This document shows positions 51,163 to 60,469 of a stretch of DNA of 64,000 nt, one piece after another. Position numbers and translations under genes: made by a program. A model generated the notes under the pieces. That model saw nothing but the letters and a program-made list of their open reading frames with translations. It was not told where the DNA came from and ran no database searches. The first letter of the stretch is position 1. Every line of letters begins with the position of its first letter. The stretch is from Paludibaculum fermentans (GTDB lineage: Bacteria > Acidobacteriota > Terriglobia > Bryobacterales > Bryobacteraceae), in assembly GCF_015277775.1 (NCBI RefSeq), contig NZ_CP063849.1, positions 7,083,501 to 7,147,500 of the forward strand, in the 5' to 3' direction.

Positions 51163-51984
51163 ATGTCGAAAGTCCTTCTACTGGCTGTCTTCCTCTCCTC
51201 CCTGCTGCCCGCGGAAACGCTCCGCGTCATGACCTTCAATGTCCGCTATCCGAATCCCGGCGACGGCGCCAATGTCTGGTCCGCCCGGCGCGACCTCTTT
51301 GTCGAAACCGTGAAGGCTAACGCGCCCGACGTGATGGGCACGCAGGAGTTGTTCTACGAACAGGGCCAGTACATCGTGGAGAAGCTGCCAGGTTATGCCT
51401 GGTTCGGCGTCAGCCGCCGCGGCAACCACGAGGACGAACACATGGGTGTCTTCTATCGCAAGGATCGCCTGCGCGTGGTCGACTCGGGCGATTTCTGGCT
51501 CTCCACAACCCCGGAACGGGCCGGCAGCAGTTCCTGGCAGATGAGCCTGCCGCGCATGGTCACCTGGGCCCTGTTTGAGGCGCGTAATGGCGGCGCCAAG
51601 TTTTTATTTCTCAACACCCACTTCCCTCACCGGGACGTCGACGAAGCGGCCAGGGTGAAGTGCGCCAGGTTGCTGGCAGGCCGCATCGGACTCTACGAGG
51701 ACGACCTGCCCATCGTCCTCACGGGCGACTTCAATGCGCCGGCTGCCGGCGGCGCCTATGCGATTCTGAGCCCGCTGATGAAGGACGCCTGGAAGGAATT
51801 GCATCCGGCCCGCGAAGAAGGGACGTTTCACGGTTTTCGGGGCACGCCGCGAGCCGACCGTATCGACTGGATTCTCTACCGTGCGCCTTGGAAAGTGACC
51901 TCGGCCGAAATCATCACCACGCACAACAGTGCGCTGTACCCCTCTGACCACTTCCCGGTCCTGGCGGTCTTTGAGTTGCCTTAG
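51163..51984 (+). CDS. secreted endonuclease/exonuclease/phosphatase-family protein
   Basis: 273 residues: signal peptide (LLLAVFLSSLLPA-ET), then an EEP fold with MTFNVRYPN (metal-site Asn), TQELFYEQ (Glu), LNTHFPH (His), LTGDFNAPA (Asp and Asn) and a C-terminal SDHFPV (Asp-His). These are all catalytic blocks of the DNase I-like phosphodiesterase/sphingomyelinase group. Its substrate may be a phosphodiester or inositol phosphate. It converges with the DUF2490 gene, their stops overlapping. Confidence 0.88.
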   Translation: MSKVLLLAVFLSSLLPAETLRVMTFNVRYPNPGDGANVWSARRDLFVETVKANAPDVMGTQELFYEQGQYIVEKLPGYAWFGVSRRGNHEDEHMGVFYRKDRLRVVDSGDFWLSTTPERAGSSSWQMSLPRMVTWALFEARNGGAKFLFLNTHFPHRDVDEAARVKCARLLAGRIGLYEDDLPIVLTGDFNAPAAGGAYAILSPLMKDAWKELHPAREEGTFHGFRGTPRADRIDWILYRAPWKVTSAEIITTHNSALYPSDHFPVLAVFELP

Positions 51985-52631
51985 TTCTCGTGCGGGGTTC
52001 TGGCCCGGCGAGCCTGCCATTCGAACAGCGTTGCAACGACGTGCGAAGGAGGGCCGGTCATTGCCTGCCGGAACTCATAGCCCGTACCGATCTTCAGGCG
52101 GGCGTTCACTTTCCACAGGACGCCCGCCGTGTAGCGCCCGTACCACACGCCTCGCTCATGCAGCGCCTCGCCGCTGGCGTAGGGCTCGCCCAGGCGGAGT
52201 TTCTTAGTCAGCAGGGTCCGCGTGCGCCACCGGCGGTAGTCCTGGAACTGGTCTGAGTGAAAGCTCTCCAGGGCGCCGCGCGCATCGACTGACCATGTTT
52301 CGCCGCGCAATACCCGGTATTGCAGCCCCCCGAATGCTCTGTGGATGTCGTAGTTGGTGTGGACCACCCGCCGGTTCTGGTTCGTAAAGTAGTAGCCGGT
52401 AATGACCAGTAGCCTCGGGTTGGCCTGCCACAACAACACGGGCCCGCCGCGGAACTGGTTGTAGGCGCCTATGTTCTCAAATGTCCTGAGGCGCGTGTGC
52501 ATCTGCAGCGTCAGGCCGCGTCGCCACTCGAAATTCAGGTTGAGAATGTGTAGCGACTCGACATCGTCCGCATAGGCAGGGGACTGAGCCAGCGCTGCCA
52601 GCATGGCGCCGGCCAACAGCCACTGTTTCAT
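51981..52631 (-). CDS. DUF2490-type outer-membrane barrel protein
   Basis: 216 residues: signal peptide (LLAGAMLAALAQSPAYA-DD), then repeated amphipathic strands with Tyr/Trp/Arg (LQMHTRLRTF, LLVITGYYFTNQN, YRVLRGETWSV, RLKIGTGYEFRQ). The pattern and size match DUF2490, a family of predicted outer-membrane barrels. ATG at 52631; many longer upstream codons do not carry a signal peptide. The C-terminal ARRARTPHEN is polar rather than the usual terminal Phe. Confidence 0.74.
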   Translation of the reverse strand: MKQWLLAGAMLAALAQSPAYADDVESLHILNLNFEWRRGLTLQMHTRLRTFENIGAYNQFRGGPVLLWQANPRLLVITGYYFTNQNRRVVHTNYDIHRAFGGLQYRVLRGETWSVDARGALESFHSDQFQDYRRWRTRTLLTKKLRLGEPYASGEALHERGVWYGRYTAGVLWKVNARLKIGTGYEFRQAMTGPPSHVVATLFEWQARRARTPHEN

Positions 52632-52685
52632 TTCAGTTGATTTTTCATTACAGCACGCTCGCGGCGCGGTGTGGCATGCTTTTAG

Positions 52686-53327
52686 GTGTCTTTCGATTTG
52701 GACCTCGTAGAAGCCCGTGTACTCGGGTGCCTCGCTGAAAAAGACATGGCCACACCGGAATACTATCCGTTGTCGCTCAATGCCTTGACCAACGCCTGCA
52801 ATCAGAAATCGAACCGCGAACCGGTCGTTAGCTACGACGAAGTGACTGTCCGGGAAGGACTTTGCTCCTTGCGGGATCGTGGACTGGCGACTTTCGTCTC
52901 CGAGACTGGAAGCCGCGTGGAGAAGTTCCGGCACCGGCTCAATGAGCGCTTCAACTTCACTCGCGGCGAGCTCTCAGTGCTCACCGTCCTGCTGCTGCGC
53001 GGTCCGCAGACGCCCGGTGAGCTGCGCCAGCGGACGGATCGGATGCACGCGTTCGAGGATCTCGACGCCCTCACGCACACCCTGGAGAAACTGGCCGCCC
53101 GCGATCCTGAGCCGGTGGTCCGCCAGTTAGAGCGCGTCCCGGGCATGAAGGAGGCGCGCTGGGCCCACCTGCTATCCGGCGAACCGGTCCTGGCGGCCAC
53201 GCAATTGGTGGAGTACGTTTCCGTGCAGACGCATGGCTCTCCTCTCCAGGAGCGTGTGGAGTACCTGGAGGCCGCACTGAAGTCCCTGCGCGAGGAGTTC
53301 GAGCAGTTCAAAGCCCAGTTCGGCTGA
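52686..53327 (+). CDS. YceH/DUF480-family protein
   Basis: 213 residues matching the YceH pattern: opening LDLVEARVLGCLAEKDMATP, SLNALTNACNQKSNREPV, LRDRGLATFV, RFNFTRGELSVLTVLLLRGPQTPGEL and RVEYLEAALKSLREEFEQF at the end. It contains two winged-helix-like units and a coiled-coil tail. Function unproven, possibly transcriptional. GTG start at 52686. It converges with the ABC-F gene. Confidence 0.88.
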   Translation: MSFDLDLVEARVLGCLAEKDMATPEYYPLSLNALTNACNQKSNREPVVSYDEVTVREGLCSLRDRGLATFVSETGSRVEKFRHRLNERFNFTRGELSVLTVLLLRGPQTPGELRQRTDRMHAFEDLDALTHTLEKLAARDPEPVVRQLERVPGMKEARWAHLLSGEPVLAATQLVEYVSVQTHGSPLQERVEYLEAALKSLREEFEQFKAQFG

Positions 53328-53338
53328 TCCTGTACCGT

Positions 53339-55123
53339 CTAGGAGAGTTTGGCTTCAAGCTCCGCCCATCGGGCGTAAAGCCGATCCACTTCCGTCTGTG
53401 CTGCCTGCATGGCCGCATAGGCGGCCTCCAGTCGCCGTGCCTCGCCTTCAATCGACGCGTCGTGCACCTCGGTATGTGCCTGTTCTAGCGTCGCTTCCGC
53501 CTGCAGGATCTTCTCCTCCATGCCTTCCCACTCGCGTTGGTCGAGATAGGAAAGGCGCTTCTTCGGTGCGGCTTCAGCAGATTTGCCAGCCGGAGCGGAT
53601 TGCGACTTCGCCAAAGCCGCCTTGGCCTGCCTGGCTTCTTTCAAGCCCGCTTCCCACTGGGACAGGTCGGCATAGATCCGCGCGCCCCCGTCGCCGTCCA
53701 GGCCAAGGACCGCGTTGGTCACCCGGTCCATCAAATACCGGTCGTGCGTGACCAGCACCAGCGCGCCTGGGAACTCCGCCAGGCTGTCTTCCAATACTTC
53801 GAGGGTCGGAATGTCCAGGTCGTTCGTGGGTTCGTCCAGCAACAGGACGTCGGCCTGCTCCAGCATCAGGCGGGCGATATGGACCCGCGCCCGCTCTCCA
53901 CCGGATAGACTCCCTACCGGCTGCACCAGTTGTTCCTCTTTGAAGAGAAACTGCTTTGCCCAACCGTTCACATGGATCGTACGGCCGTTAAACACCACTG
54001 AGTCGCCTTCCGGTGCCAACGCTCGCCGCAGCGTCAGTGCCGGATCAATTTGCTGCCGGTTCTGCTCAAAGTAAACGACCCGCAGATTGTCGGCCCGTCG
54101 GATCTCACCCGCCGTCGGCTTCAGTTGGTCTAGCAGCAGGCGCAAAAGCGTGGTTTTGCCGCTTCCGTTCGGGCCGGCCAGGCCAAGGCTGCGGCCCGGC
54201 GCCAACACGAAATCGAGATTCCGCATCAGGGTGCGTCCGCCGATTCCGTACTCGAGCCCCGTGACTTCGATCAGTTTCTTGGTCTTCCGGTCGCTGGCGG
54301 TGAAGTCAATCTGCGCCTTCGCCGTGCGGGTTCTGGTCTCGATATCGTCCAGGGCCGCAATCATCTCGTTGGCGGTACCGATGCGCGCCTTCGACTTGCG
54401 GGTGCGTGCCTTCGCTCCACGCCGCAGCCACTCCACTTCGCGTTTGACTCGGATCTCCAGCGCCTCGCGGTGTTTGGACTGCGCTTCAAAGTACTGTTCC
54501 CGCTTCTCCAGGAACGTGCTGTAGTTGCCGGCTACCCGGAACAATCCGTCCGGATAAACACGGTTCAACTCCATCATGTTCGTGGCCACATTTTCCAGGA
54601 AGTAGCGGTCGTGGCTCACCACGACGCAGCCGAACGGGGCGGCCGCCAGCATCCGCTCCAGCCACGCAATCCCCTCGATGTCCAGGTGGTTTGTGGGTTC
54701 GTCCAGCAGCATCAGATCCGGGCGGTCGACCAGCGCCACCGCGATCGCCAGGCGCTTGCGCCAGCCTCCGGAGAGTTCTCCGGCACGCACCGTCGGGTCG
54801 GTGAAACCCGCTTGTCCGAGCGCTACGGGAACGAGCGTGGGTTCAAATGCCGCCTCGTCAAGAATCTCGCGGACTGTTTTCTTTGGCTCAAAAACAGGAT
54901 CCTGCGGGACGTAGGTCATCCGCACACCCTTGCGAAGCGCGACTTCTCCGCGGTCGGCTTGGTCCAGTCCGGCCAAGACCTTGAGGAGCGTGGACTTTCC
55001 GGCGCCATTCGGGCCGATCATGCCATGGCGTTCGCCGTCGCTGATCGTCAGCGACACGTTTTCGAAGAGAGTGGTGGCCCCAAATTGGCGGGCGATGGAT
55101 TGGCAGTTGAGCAGCAGCGCCAT
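53339..55123 (-). CDS. ABC-F ATPase (Uup-like)
   Basis: 594 residues: two ABC domains in one chain (Walker A GPNGAGKST and GPNGSGKTT, signature LSGGWRKR and LSGGERARV, Walker B LMLLDEPTNHLD and VLLLDEPTNDLD), joined by the arginine/lysine-rich linker (RRGAKARTRKSKAR) of ABC-F translation factors. A C-terminal coiled coil (EEKILQAEATLEQAHTEV) follows. No membrane segments. It acts on ribosomes or DNA-repair intermediates. ATG 55123, with ggaaagaga upstream. Confidence 0.9.
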   Translation of the reverse strand: MALLLNCQSIARQFGATTLFENVSLTISDGERHGMIGPNGAGKSTLLKVLAGLDQADRGEVALRKGVRMTYVPQDPVFEPKKTVREILDEAAFEPTLVPVALGQAGFTDPTVRAGELSGGWRKRLAIAVALVDRPDLMLLDEPTNHLDIEGIAWLERMLAAAPFGCVVVSHDRYFLENVATNMMELNRVYPDGLFRVAGNYSTFLEKREQYFEAQSKHREALEIRVKREVEWLRRGAKARTRKSKARIGTANEMIAALDDIETRTRTAKAQIDFTASDRKTKKLIEVTGLEYGIGGRTLMRNLDFVLAPGRSLGLAGPNGSGKTTLLRLLLDQLKPTAGEIRRADNLRVVYFEQNRQQIDPALTLRRALAPEGDSVVFNGRTIHVNGWAKQFLFKEEQLVQPVGSLSGGERARVHIARLMLEQADVLLLDEPTNDLDIPTLEVLEDSLAEFPGALVLVTHDRYLMDRVTNAVLGLDGDGGARIYADLSQWEAGLKEARQAKAALAKSQSAPAGKSAEAAPKKRLSYLDQREWEGMEEKILQAEATLEQAHTEVHDASIEGEARRLEAAYAAMQAAQTEVDRLYARWAELEAKLS

Positions 55124-55444
55124 GCGTCTCTTTCCAGTGAACCACAGGCTTGTGGATGTCATCGTCCCGGCCATCCGATTGCTGGGGTATAATATGGGCG
55201 GAGGTGGGTCTTCCCGAGTTTCCACTTCGCGAAACCCTCATCGCTCTTTTCCGCAACCTGGCTTCGGAGAGCCGGGACCCCACTTCTTGCGCTCCTCTTC
55301 CCGGACGACTGCCGAATTTGCGGCGCTGAACTGACTGAATTAAGCCGGATTCCAGTCTGTGCCAAGTGTCTCGAAGCACCCTCCGCTCTTCTCCCTGAGC
55401 ACTTCTGTTCTCAATGCCGGACGCCGTTTCTGAACGCCCGGCCC

Positions 55445-56035
55445 TTGAACAGTGATGGAGTCTGCGGTCTGTGCGCCGCGGGTTTGACCCGGTACGACGC
55501 CGCCTACGCCTTTGGCGACTACGACGGTGAACTGCGCGACCTGATTCATTTGTTCAAATACCACCGAATGCGGGCGCTGGCGCGGCCACTGGGCCGCCTG
55601 CTGACGCGTGCACTGCCGAGAGACCAGATCTTTGACTCCATTGTGCCGATGCCCATCCATTGGCGCAAACTTCTCTCCAGAGGATTCAATCAGAGCCGGT
55701 TACTGGCCGGGGAGGTAGCACGCAGAACCGGGTTGCCTGTGGCAGCCTGCCTGCGCCGCAAACGAAACGCGCGCGCGCAGGCGGGATTGAGCGGAAAACA
55801 GCGCCGGGCCAACGTTGCCGGCGCTTTTTTTGTACCCAAGGGCAGCCGCCCCACCGGGCAACGCCTTTTACTGATCGACGATGTTTTCACGACCGGAGCC
55901 ACGGCCAATGCCGCCGCCACTGCCCTGAAACGGGCGGGCGCCGCGCGCGTCAGCGTTCTCACGTTGGCCAGGACCGACCGGTTGAGCGGATTTCAAGTGG
56001 TAAGAATCGCTGATGGAATGGAGAGGAGTGACTGA
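55445..56035 (+). CDS. comF: ComF-family phosphoribosyltransferase-like protein (5' end uncertain)
   Basis: The first usable start in this frame is TTG 55445, but the frame is open from 55193. Residues upstream of 55445 encode a proper ComF zinc region (CRIC, then CAKC and CSQC), so 55445 is probably not the real start. No ATG, GTG or TTG lies between 55193 and 55445 in this frame. A GTG at 55204 in the neighbouring frame would give a plausible N-terminus if one base were added or lost near 55290. Downstream it has the PRPP loop LLLIDDVFTTGAT and RGFNQSRLLA. ComF proteins act in DNA uptake. The HNH gene starts directly after its stop. Confidence 0.75.
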   Translation: MNSDGVCGLCAAGLTRYDAAYAFGDYDGELRDLIHLFKYHRMRALARPLGRLLTRALPRDQIFDSIVPMPIHWRKLLSRGFNQSRLLAGEVARRTGLPVAACLRRKRNARAQAGLSGKQRRANVAGAFFVPKGSRPTGQRLLLIDDVFTTGATANAAATALKRAGAARVSVLTLARTDRLSGFQVVRIADGMERSD

Positions 56036-56566
56036 ATGATCACGACACCCGACCGCCTGCACAGGCCGGTGCTCGTGCTGAATGCCAGCTACGAGCCCAT
56101 TAACATCTGTGCCGCGCGCCGTGCCCTCGTGCTCGTCTTGAAAGGCGTTGCCTTGACCGAAGAACACACGCCGGGCACGTTTCATGCCCAGCGGGCGGCC
56201 GTCCCGATGCCCAGCGTTATCCGTCTGTTGGAGTACCGTCGAATCCCGCATCAAACACGGGCACTTTCCCGCAAGAACATTATGATGCGCGACCGCTACA
56301 CCTGCCAGTACTGCCACAAAGTTTTCAATAGCGCCGATCTGACGCTCGATCACGTCATTCCACGCTCACGGAGCGGGGAAACCACCTGGGAAAACTTGGT
56401 CGCCTGCTGCCATTCCTGCAATAACAAAAAAGGCAACCGGACTCCCGAAGAGGCGGGTATGCGCCTGCTGCACCAGCCGCGACCCTTCAACCTGCACACT
56501 GGACGCCACCTCATGCGCCTGCTGGCGAAGAGTGACGAGCAGTGGAAGAAGTACCTGTTTTATTAA
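56036..56566 (+). CDS. HNH endonuclease
   Basis: 176 residues with a small N-terminal helical domain (LHRPVLVLNASYEPINICAARRA), then an HNH finger: CQYC zinc half, LTLDHVIPRSRSG (the D-H pair), NLVACCHSCNNKKGNR (zinc half and HNH Asn). The pattern is that of the Rhs/Mox-like HNH proteins common beside comF or uvr genes. ATG immediately follows the comF stop, so the two are coupled. Role unproven: nicking or double-strand cutting of DNA. Confidence 0.85.
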   Translation: MITTPDRLHRPVLVLNASYEPINICAARRALVLVLKGVALTEEHTPGTFHAQRAAVPMPSVIRLLEYRRIPHQTRALSRKNIMMRDRYTCQYCHKVFNSADLTLDHVIPRSRSGETTWENLVACCHSCNNKKGNRTPEEAGMRLLHQPRPFNLHTGRHLMRLLAKSDEQWKKYLFY

Positions 56567-56573
56567 GAGGATA

Positions 56574-56594
56574 GGGGCGGTCGCCGACCGCCCC
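56574..56594. terminator. bidirectional hairpin between convergent HNH and infC genes
   Basis: Perfect arms ggggcggtcg (56574-56583) and cgaccgcccc (56585-56594) with a single-base centre, between two converging genes. No T tract on either side. Confidence 0.5.
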
Positions 56595-56600
56595 CGAGTT

Positions 56601-57218
56601 CTAGGCCCGGCCTGAGTCCGGCGATGCCGGTGGCGGCGGCGGGGGCTTTGGCGGTGCCTTGGGCTTTTCCTTGACAGCGTCCTTCTTCAAGGGGCTTATG
56701 ATGACGTGCGCGTTGCGCCCTTCCAGTTTGGGGGAGCCTTCCACCGCGCCGTGTTCCGCCAGATCACCGGCAAACCGCAGCAGAAGCTTCTTGCCCAGGT
56801 CCACGTGCGCAATCTCTCGGCCGCGGAACTGAACCACGGCTTTCACCCGGTTACCCTCGGCGAGAAACCGCATGGCGTGGTTCATTTTGAAGGTGTAGTC
56901 GTGATCGTCCGTGTTGGGACGGAACTTCAGTTCCTTCACCTGAATCACGTGCTGCTTCTTCTTCGCCTCGTGCTGCTTCTTCTTGACCTCGTACTGCCAC
57001 TGGCCATAATCCATGGCCTTGGCCACCGGCGGCTCCGCCGTCGGCGCAATCAGAATGAGGTCGAGCCCTAGCTCCTGTGCCCGGCGGATAGCCGCCTGGG
57101 TAGGCATCACCTCTACTGAGCCGTCCGGAAAGACGGCGCGCACTTCTCGCGCCCGGATGGCCTCGTTGACGTTTTCTCTTACTTTGATTCGGGGGCGGGG
57201 AAACCTAGAAGGATACAT
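56601..57218 (-). CDS. infC: translation initiation factor IF-3
   Basis: 205 residues: the N-terminal IF-3 domain (ENVNEAIRAREVRAVFPDGS), a linker helix (MDYGQWQYEVKKKQHEAKKK) and the C-terminal domain (KELKFRPNTDDHDYTFKMNHAMRFL, IISPLKK). It keeps the 30S subunit free of 50S and checks the start codon. After the usual end it carries an unusual proline-rich tail (about residues 185-205, APPKPPPPPPASPDSG). It starts with an ordinary ATG at 57218. rpmI and rplT, its usual downstream partners, are not present here. Confidence 0.93.
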   Translation of the reverse strand: MYPSRFPRPRIKVRENVNEAIRAREVRAVFPDGSVEVMPTQAAIRRAQELGLDLILIAPTAEPPVAKAMDYGQWQYEVKKKQHEAKKKQHVIQVKELKFRPNTDDHDYTFKMNHAMRFLAEGNRVKAVVQFRGREIAHVDLGKKLLLRFAGDLAEHGAVEGSPKLEGRNAHVIISPLKKDAVKEKPKAPPKPPPPPPASPDSGRA

Positions 57219-57473
57219 GCGGGAGGTGCTTCTGAGAGATGTTCATGAGGTAGACTTCGATGCTCCTAAAACAGAAAAAGGGCATACCGGAGGAATACTT
57301 TCCCACCAGCGCCCCGGTCTGTTCAAACTCGATAGCGAAAGGAACCGTCAGTAATTGACCCTCTCCAGCCAACTATACACCAGAAAGTCAAGTGGATGGA
57401 AGCACCTGGAGCGTTTAGGGAGACCGTCAAGATTAACTTCTGCTGAAGATCAGGGCTCTGTTCCCTGAATCTT

Positions 57474-58904
57474 CTACTTAAAGTCAGGATTTACGCGCGG
57501 CATTCGCGCTCCGGAGGCCTTCCTCCAGGCGGCGAGCCGCGACTGAAGGGAACGCACCACGTCCGGTAGCTTTGCGGCCAAGTCTATGGATTCTCCGGGG
57601 TCTTCGCGCAGATCGAACAGCTCCAGCCGGCCGCTGTCCAGGTACTCCAGCAGCTTCCACGAACCGGAACGGATCGCCGAAACAGGTGTTGTCGTCGTAT
57701 AGTAGTGCGGAAAGTGGAAACAAAGGTCCCGATCGGCCACGGCACTATCCGGGTTCCTCAGGAGGCCGGCGATCGAGACCCCGTCCAGCGTTTGGGTGCC
57801 CGGCGGAAGTCCATTCAGATCCTGCAGCGTGGGGTAGAAGTCGGTCGTGATCACCGGAGCATGGCAAACGGTACCCGCCGGTGTCACATCCGGCACCCTG
57901 ATCATCAGCGGCACGCGTAACCCGCCCTCATAAAGCGACCCTTTGCCGGAACGCAGCGGCAGGTTGTTGGTCACCGGCACCCCATCGAATTTCTCGGTGT
58001 AGCCGCCGTTGTCTGATGTGAAAATGACGATCGTATTGCGGTCGAGGCCGGTGCTCTTCAGCCGGTCGAGCAGTCTTCCCACGTTGTAGTCATACCGCGC
58101 CAGCATCGCGGCGTAGGCCGGGTTCCTGTGCGTGTGACGCGGCTCCAGCTTGCGCCGGAACTTATCAATCAGCTCCGCCGGCGCCTCGATGGGCGTGTGA
58201 ACCGAATGGCACCAGTAATTCAGGAAGAACGGCTGACCGCCTTTGCGGTCAATGACATCCAGAGCTGCATTGGTGAGCAGATCCGGCAGGTAGTCGCCTG
58301 GTCTTGAGTGCGGCAGCCCCGGCACATACCGGAATTCTCCCCCGTAATGGCGGTCGCCGCTGAACGGGTGAAAATAGGTCTGCGGTGCGCCCCAGAAGGT
58401 GCCCCCGATGTTCAGAGCAAATCCGTGCGCTTCTGGATAGTATCCAGCGGTCCCCAGGTGCCATTTGCCGACATGCGCGGCGTAGTAGCCAGCCTGGCGG
58501 TACAGTCTCGCCAGGGAGATCTCGGATAAAGGGAGATTGCCTTCCGAGCGCGCCGGCAGCATCGGCCGATCCTTCGGCGGATCCATGGATGCCTCGTGCC
58601 AGGTCGTCATCCCTAGCCGGGCCGGGGACTTGCCAGTCAGCAAGGCCGCCCTGGTGGGCGAGCAAACCGGAGCCGAGGCGTAGGCGTTGGTGAAGCGGAC
58701 CGCCGTTCGGGCGAACTCGTCCAGGTTCGGTGTTTCGTGATAGTTCGAGCCGTAGCACGCGAGGTCAGACCAGCCGAGGTCGTCGGCCAGGACAAACAGG
58801 ACATTCATCCGCCCCGCAGGCGCCGACTGTGCAGTCACCGCGGGCATCGCCGCCAGTGTGGATAGGAAGCCGCGCCGGTTCGTCTCGCAGAAAGAGCGCT
58901 TCAT
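57474..58904 (-). CDS. Tat-exported sulfatase (formylglycine-type)
   Basis: 476 residues: Tat signal (NRRGFLSTLAAMPAVTA), then the sulfatase alkaline-phosphatase-like fold. The calcium pair LADDLGW (Asp41, Asp42) and the formylglycine site C81-S-P-T-R85 (in PVCSPTRAALLTGK) are present, with a C-terminal TSDNGG block. C-x-P-x-R means maturation by a formylglycine-generating enzyme. It should cleave sulfate esters from polysaccharides in the periplasm. Divergent from the membrane gene at 58979. Confidence 0.9.
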   Translation of the reverse strand: MKRSFCETNRRGFLSTLAAMPAVTAQSAPAGRMNVLFVLADDLGWSDLACYGSNYHETPNLDEFARTAVRFTNAYASAPVCSPTRAALLTGKSPARLGMTTWHEASMDPPKDRPMLPARSEGNLPLSEISLARLYRQAGYYAAHVGKWHLGTAGYYPEAHGFALNIGGTFWGAPQTYFHPFSGDRHYGGEFRYVPGLPHSRPGDYLPDLLTNAALDVIDRKGGQPFFLNYWCHSVHTPIEAPAELIDKFRRKLEPRHTHRNPAYAAMLARYDYNVGRLLDRLKSTGLDRNTIVIFTSDNGGYTEKFDGVPVTNNLPLRSGKGSLYEGGLRVPLMIRVPDVTPAGTVCHAPVITTDFYPTLQDLNGLPPGTQTLDGVSIAGLLRNPDSAVADRDLCFHFPHYYTTTTPVSAIRSGSWKLLEYLDSGRLELFDLREDPGESIDLAAKLPDVVRSLQSRLAAWRKASGARMPRVNPDFK

Positions 58905-58978
58905 GGTGCAAGTGTTTACTCATTCTAAGCGCGAACTCTCTTCCGTAAGCTAGGCTAACCCTGCCCAACCGTGCGTAA

Positions 58979-60469
58979 ATGGATCGGATGCCCCGAATGA
59001 CTTGGCAGGCAGTTCTGGCCGTCGCCCTGGCGCATTCCATCGGCTGGGGCGTGCGGGGCCAATGGGGACACGAAGCCGGCGCCATGATTCCCGGCGCTCT
59101 CTCCGCCTTGGCGGCAGTGATCTTCGTCGGCCGCGCGGATTGGCTGAAGCGGTTCCTGCATTGCGCCTTCTTTGCGGCCCTTGGCTGGTCGTTTGGGGGC
59201 TCGATGTCGTACATGAAGGTGCTGGCCTTCACGCACTCGGATTCAGCTCCAGACGTCTTCTACGGCTACGCGATGATCTTCGTGATCGGCTTTCTTTGGG
59301 GTGTCCCTGGCGGAGCGGGACTAGCCCTGCCGGCCACGCTGGACACGGCCAGGCTGAAGAGTTTCTTCGGGCCGGTTCTCGCGATCTCCGCCTCTTGGAT
59401 CGTCCTTGGGCAGCTCACGGAGTGGTTGGGCTGGGAGCCCAACTGGTACGACAGCGATTGGCTGGGGGTGAGTCTCGGGCTGGCCGCCGTCCTGGCGTAT
59501 CGGCTGTGGAAAGGGCCGTCGTTTGGCGCATCGCTCATTCTTCACATGGGATTAGGATGGTGGGGCGGTTTCCTGCTGTTTCCTGTTTTGCTCGGTCTCC
59601 GAATGACCCCTCCGCGCGGCGACAACTGGGCTGGCAGCCTTGGGCTCTGCGTGGCGCTGATGTGGTTCTTCCGCCGGAATGGGATGCACACCGTGCTGCA
59701 GGCGGCACTCATCACCGGTTTCTCATCCGGGGTCGGTTTCGTGGTCGGGCAGTGGCTTAAGTTGTGCGGTGTGTCCACGGGCATCGTGACCAATTGGCAC
59801 AGCGTGACGGAGCAGTCTTACGGGTTCATTGCCGGGCTAGGCGTGGCTCTGGCGGCCTACCGCCTGGCGGCGCAGAATCCACCGCTTGCCACTGAGGTGG
59901 GGGAACTGCGCGGGCAATCCACAGCCTATGCGGCCTTTCTTCTCGTTGTCATGACGTGGGTGAACATCTCCAAGAACCTGAATTCGGTGTGGCTGAAGGC
60001 GGGAACCGTGCCCGCTCACTTCTACGGGTTGGATGCTTACACCTGGTTCTCACTGGCTTACCTGGCGCTCGCGGGTGTGATCCTTTTGCTGCTGCGCGCG
60101 CACCTCCACCACCCCTTGGCCATCCTGCCGGCGAGCAATCTGGGCCGCAGCCAGCTTCTCTTCGCGGTTTTGCTGTGGTGGATCGTCCTGGGCAACCTCT
60201 CGCGCGTACTGCCTTTCGCTCCGGAGCGGCTGATCACCGAAGGTATGATTCATTTGAATGCGTGCGCGGCTACGCTCCTCGTGCTGGTCTACCCGCGGGA
60301 GCATCAGGACCAGACGGCGTTGCCGCGATGCCCGCGGTTCGCGATTTGGGCGGTCGCTTCGGTTATAGTGACCGGACTCCTCTCCTGGCACACGCTTTCG
60401 TTATATGATGGCCCCGCACCGGGTGCGCAGTTTCGGTTCGGTCCCCGGAGCAACAATCAACAGCGCTGA
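58979..60469 (+). CDS. polytopic inner-membrane protein of unknown function
   Basis: 496 residues with about twelve hydrophobic segments and no recognised transporter signature. Noteworthy blocks are GWGVRGQWGHEAGAMIPGA at the start, GFLWGVPGGAGLALPA and NWHSVTEQSYGFIAG. Its stop overlaps the ATG of the DapA-like gene (tgatg), so it is co-translated with it; a role in taking up or sensing the aldolase substrate is possible but unproven. Confidence 0.75.
   Translation: MDRMPRMTWQAVLAVALAHSIGWGVRGQWGHEAGAMIPGALSALAAVIFVGRADWLKRFLHCAFFAALGWSFGGSMSYMKVLAFTHSDSAPDVFYGYAMIFVIGFLWGVPGGAGLALPATLDTARLKSFFGPVLAISASWIVLGQLTEWLGWEPNWYDSDWLGVSLGLAAVLAYRLWKGPSFGASLILHMGLGWWGGFLLFPVLLGLRMTPPRGDNWAGSLGLCVALMWFFRRNGMHTVLQAALITGFSSGVGFVVGQWLKLCGVSTGIVTNWHSVTEQSYGFIAGLGVALAAYRLAAQNPPLATEVGELRGQSTAYAAFLLVVMTWVNISKNLNSVWLKAGTVPAHFYGLDAYTWFSLAYLALAGVILLLLRAHLHHPLAILPASNLGRSQLLFAVLLWWIVLGNLSRVLPFAPERLITEGMIHLNACAATLLVLVYPREHQDQTALPRCPRFAIWAVASVIVTGLLSWHTLSLYDGPAPGAQFRFGPRSNNQQR

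Noticed and set aside
53339-55123. Drug-export ABC transporter
   Set aside because: Two ABC domains are present with no membrane helices and with the arginine-rich linker of ABC-F factors.
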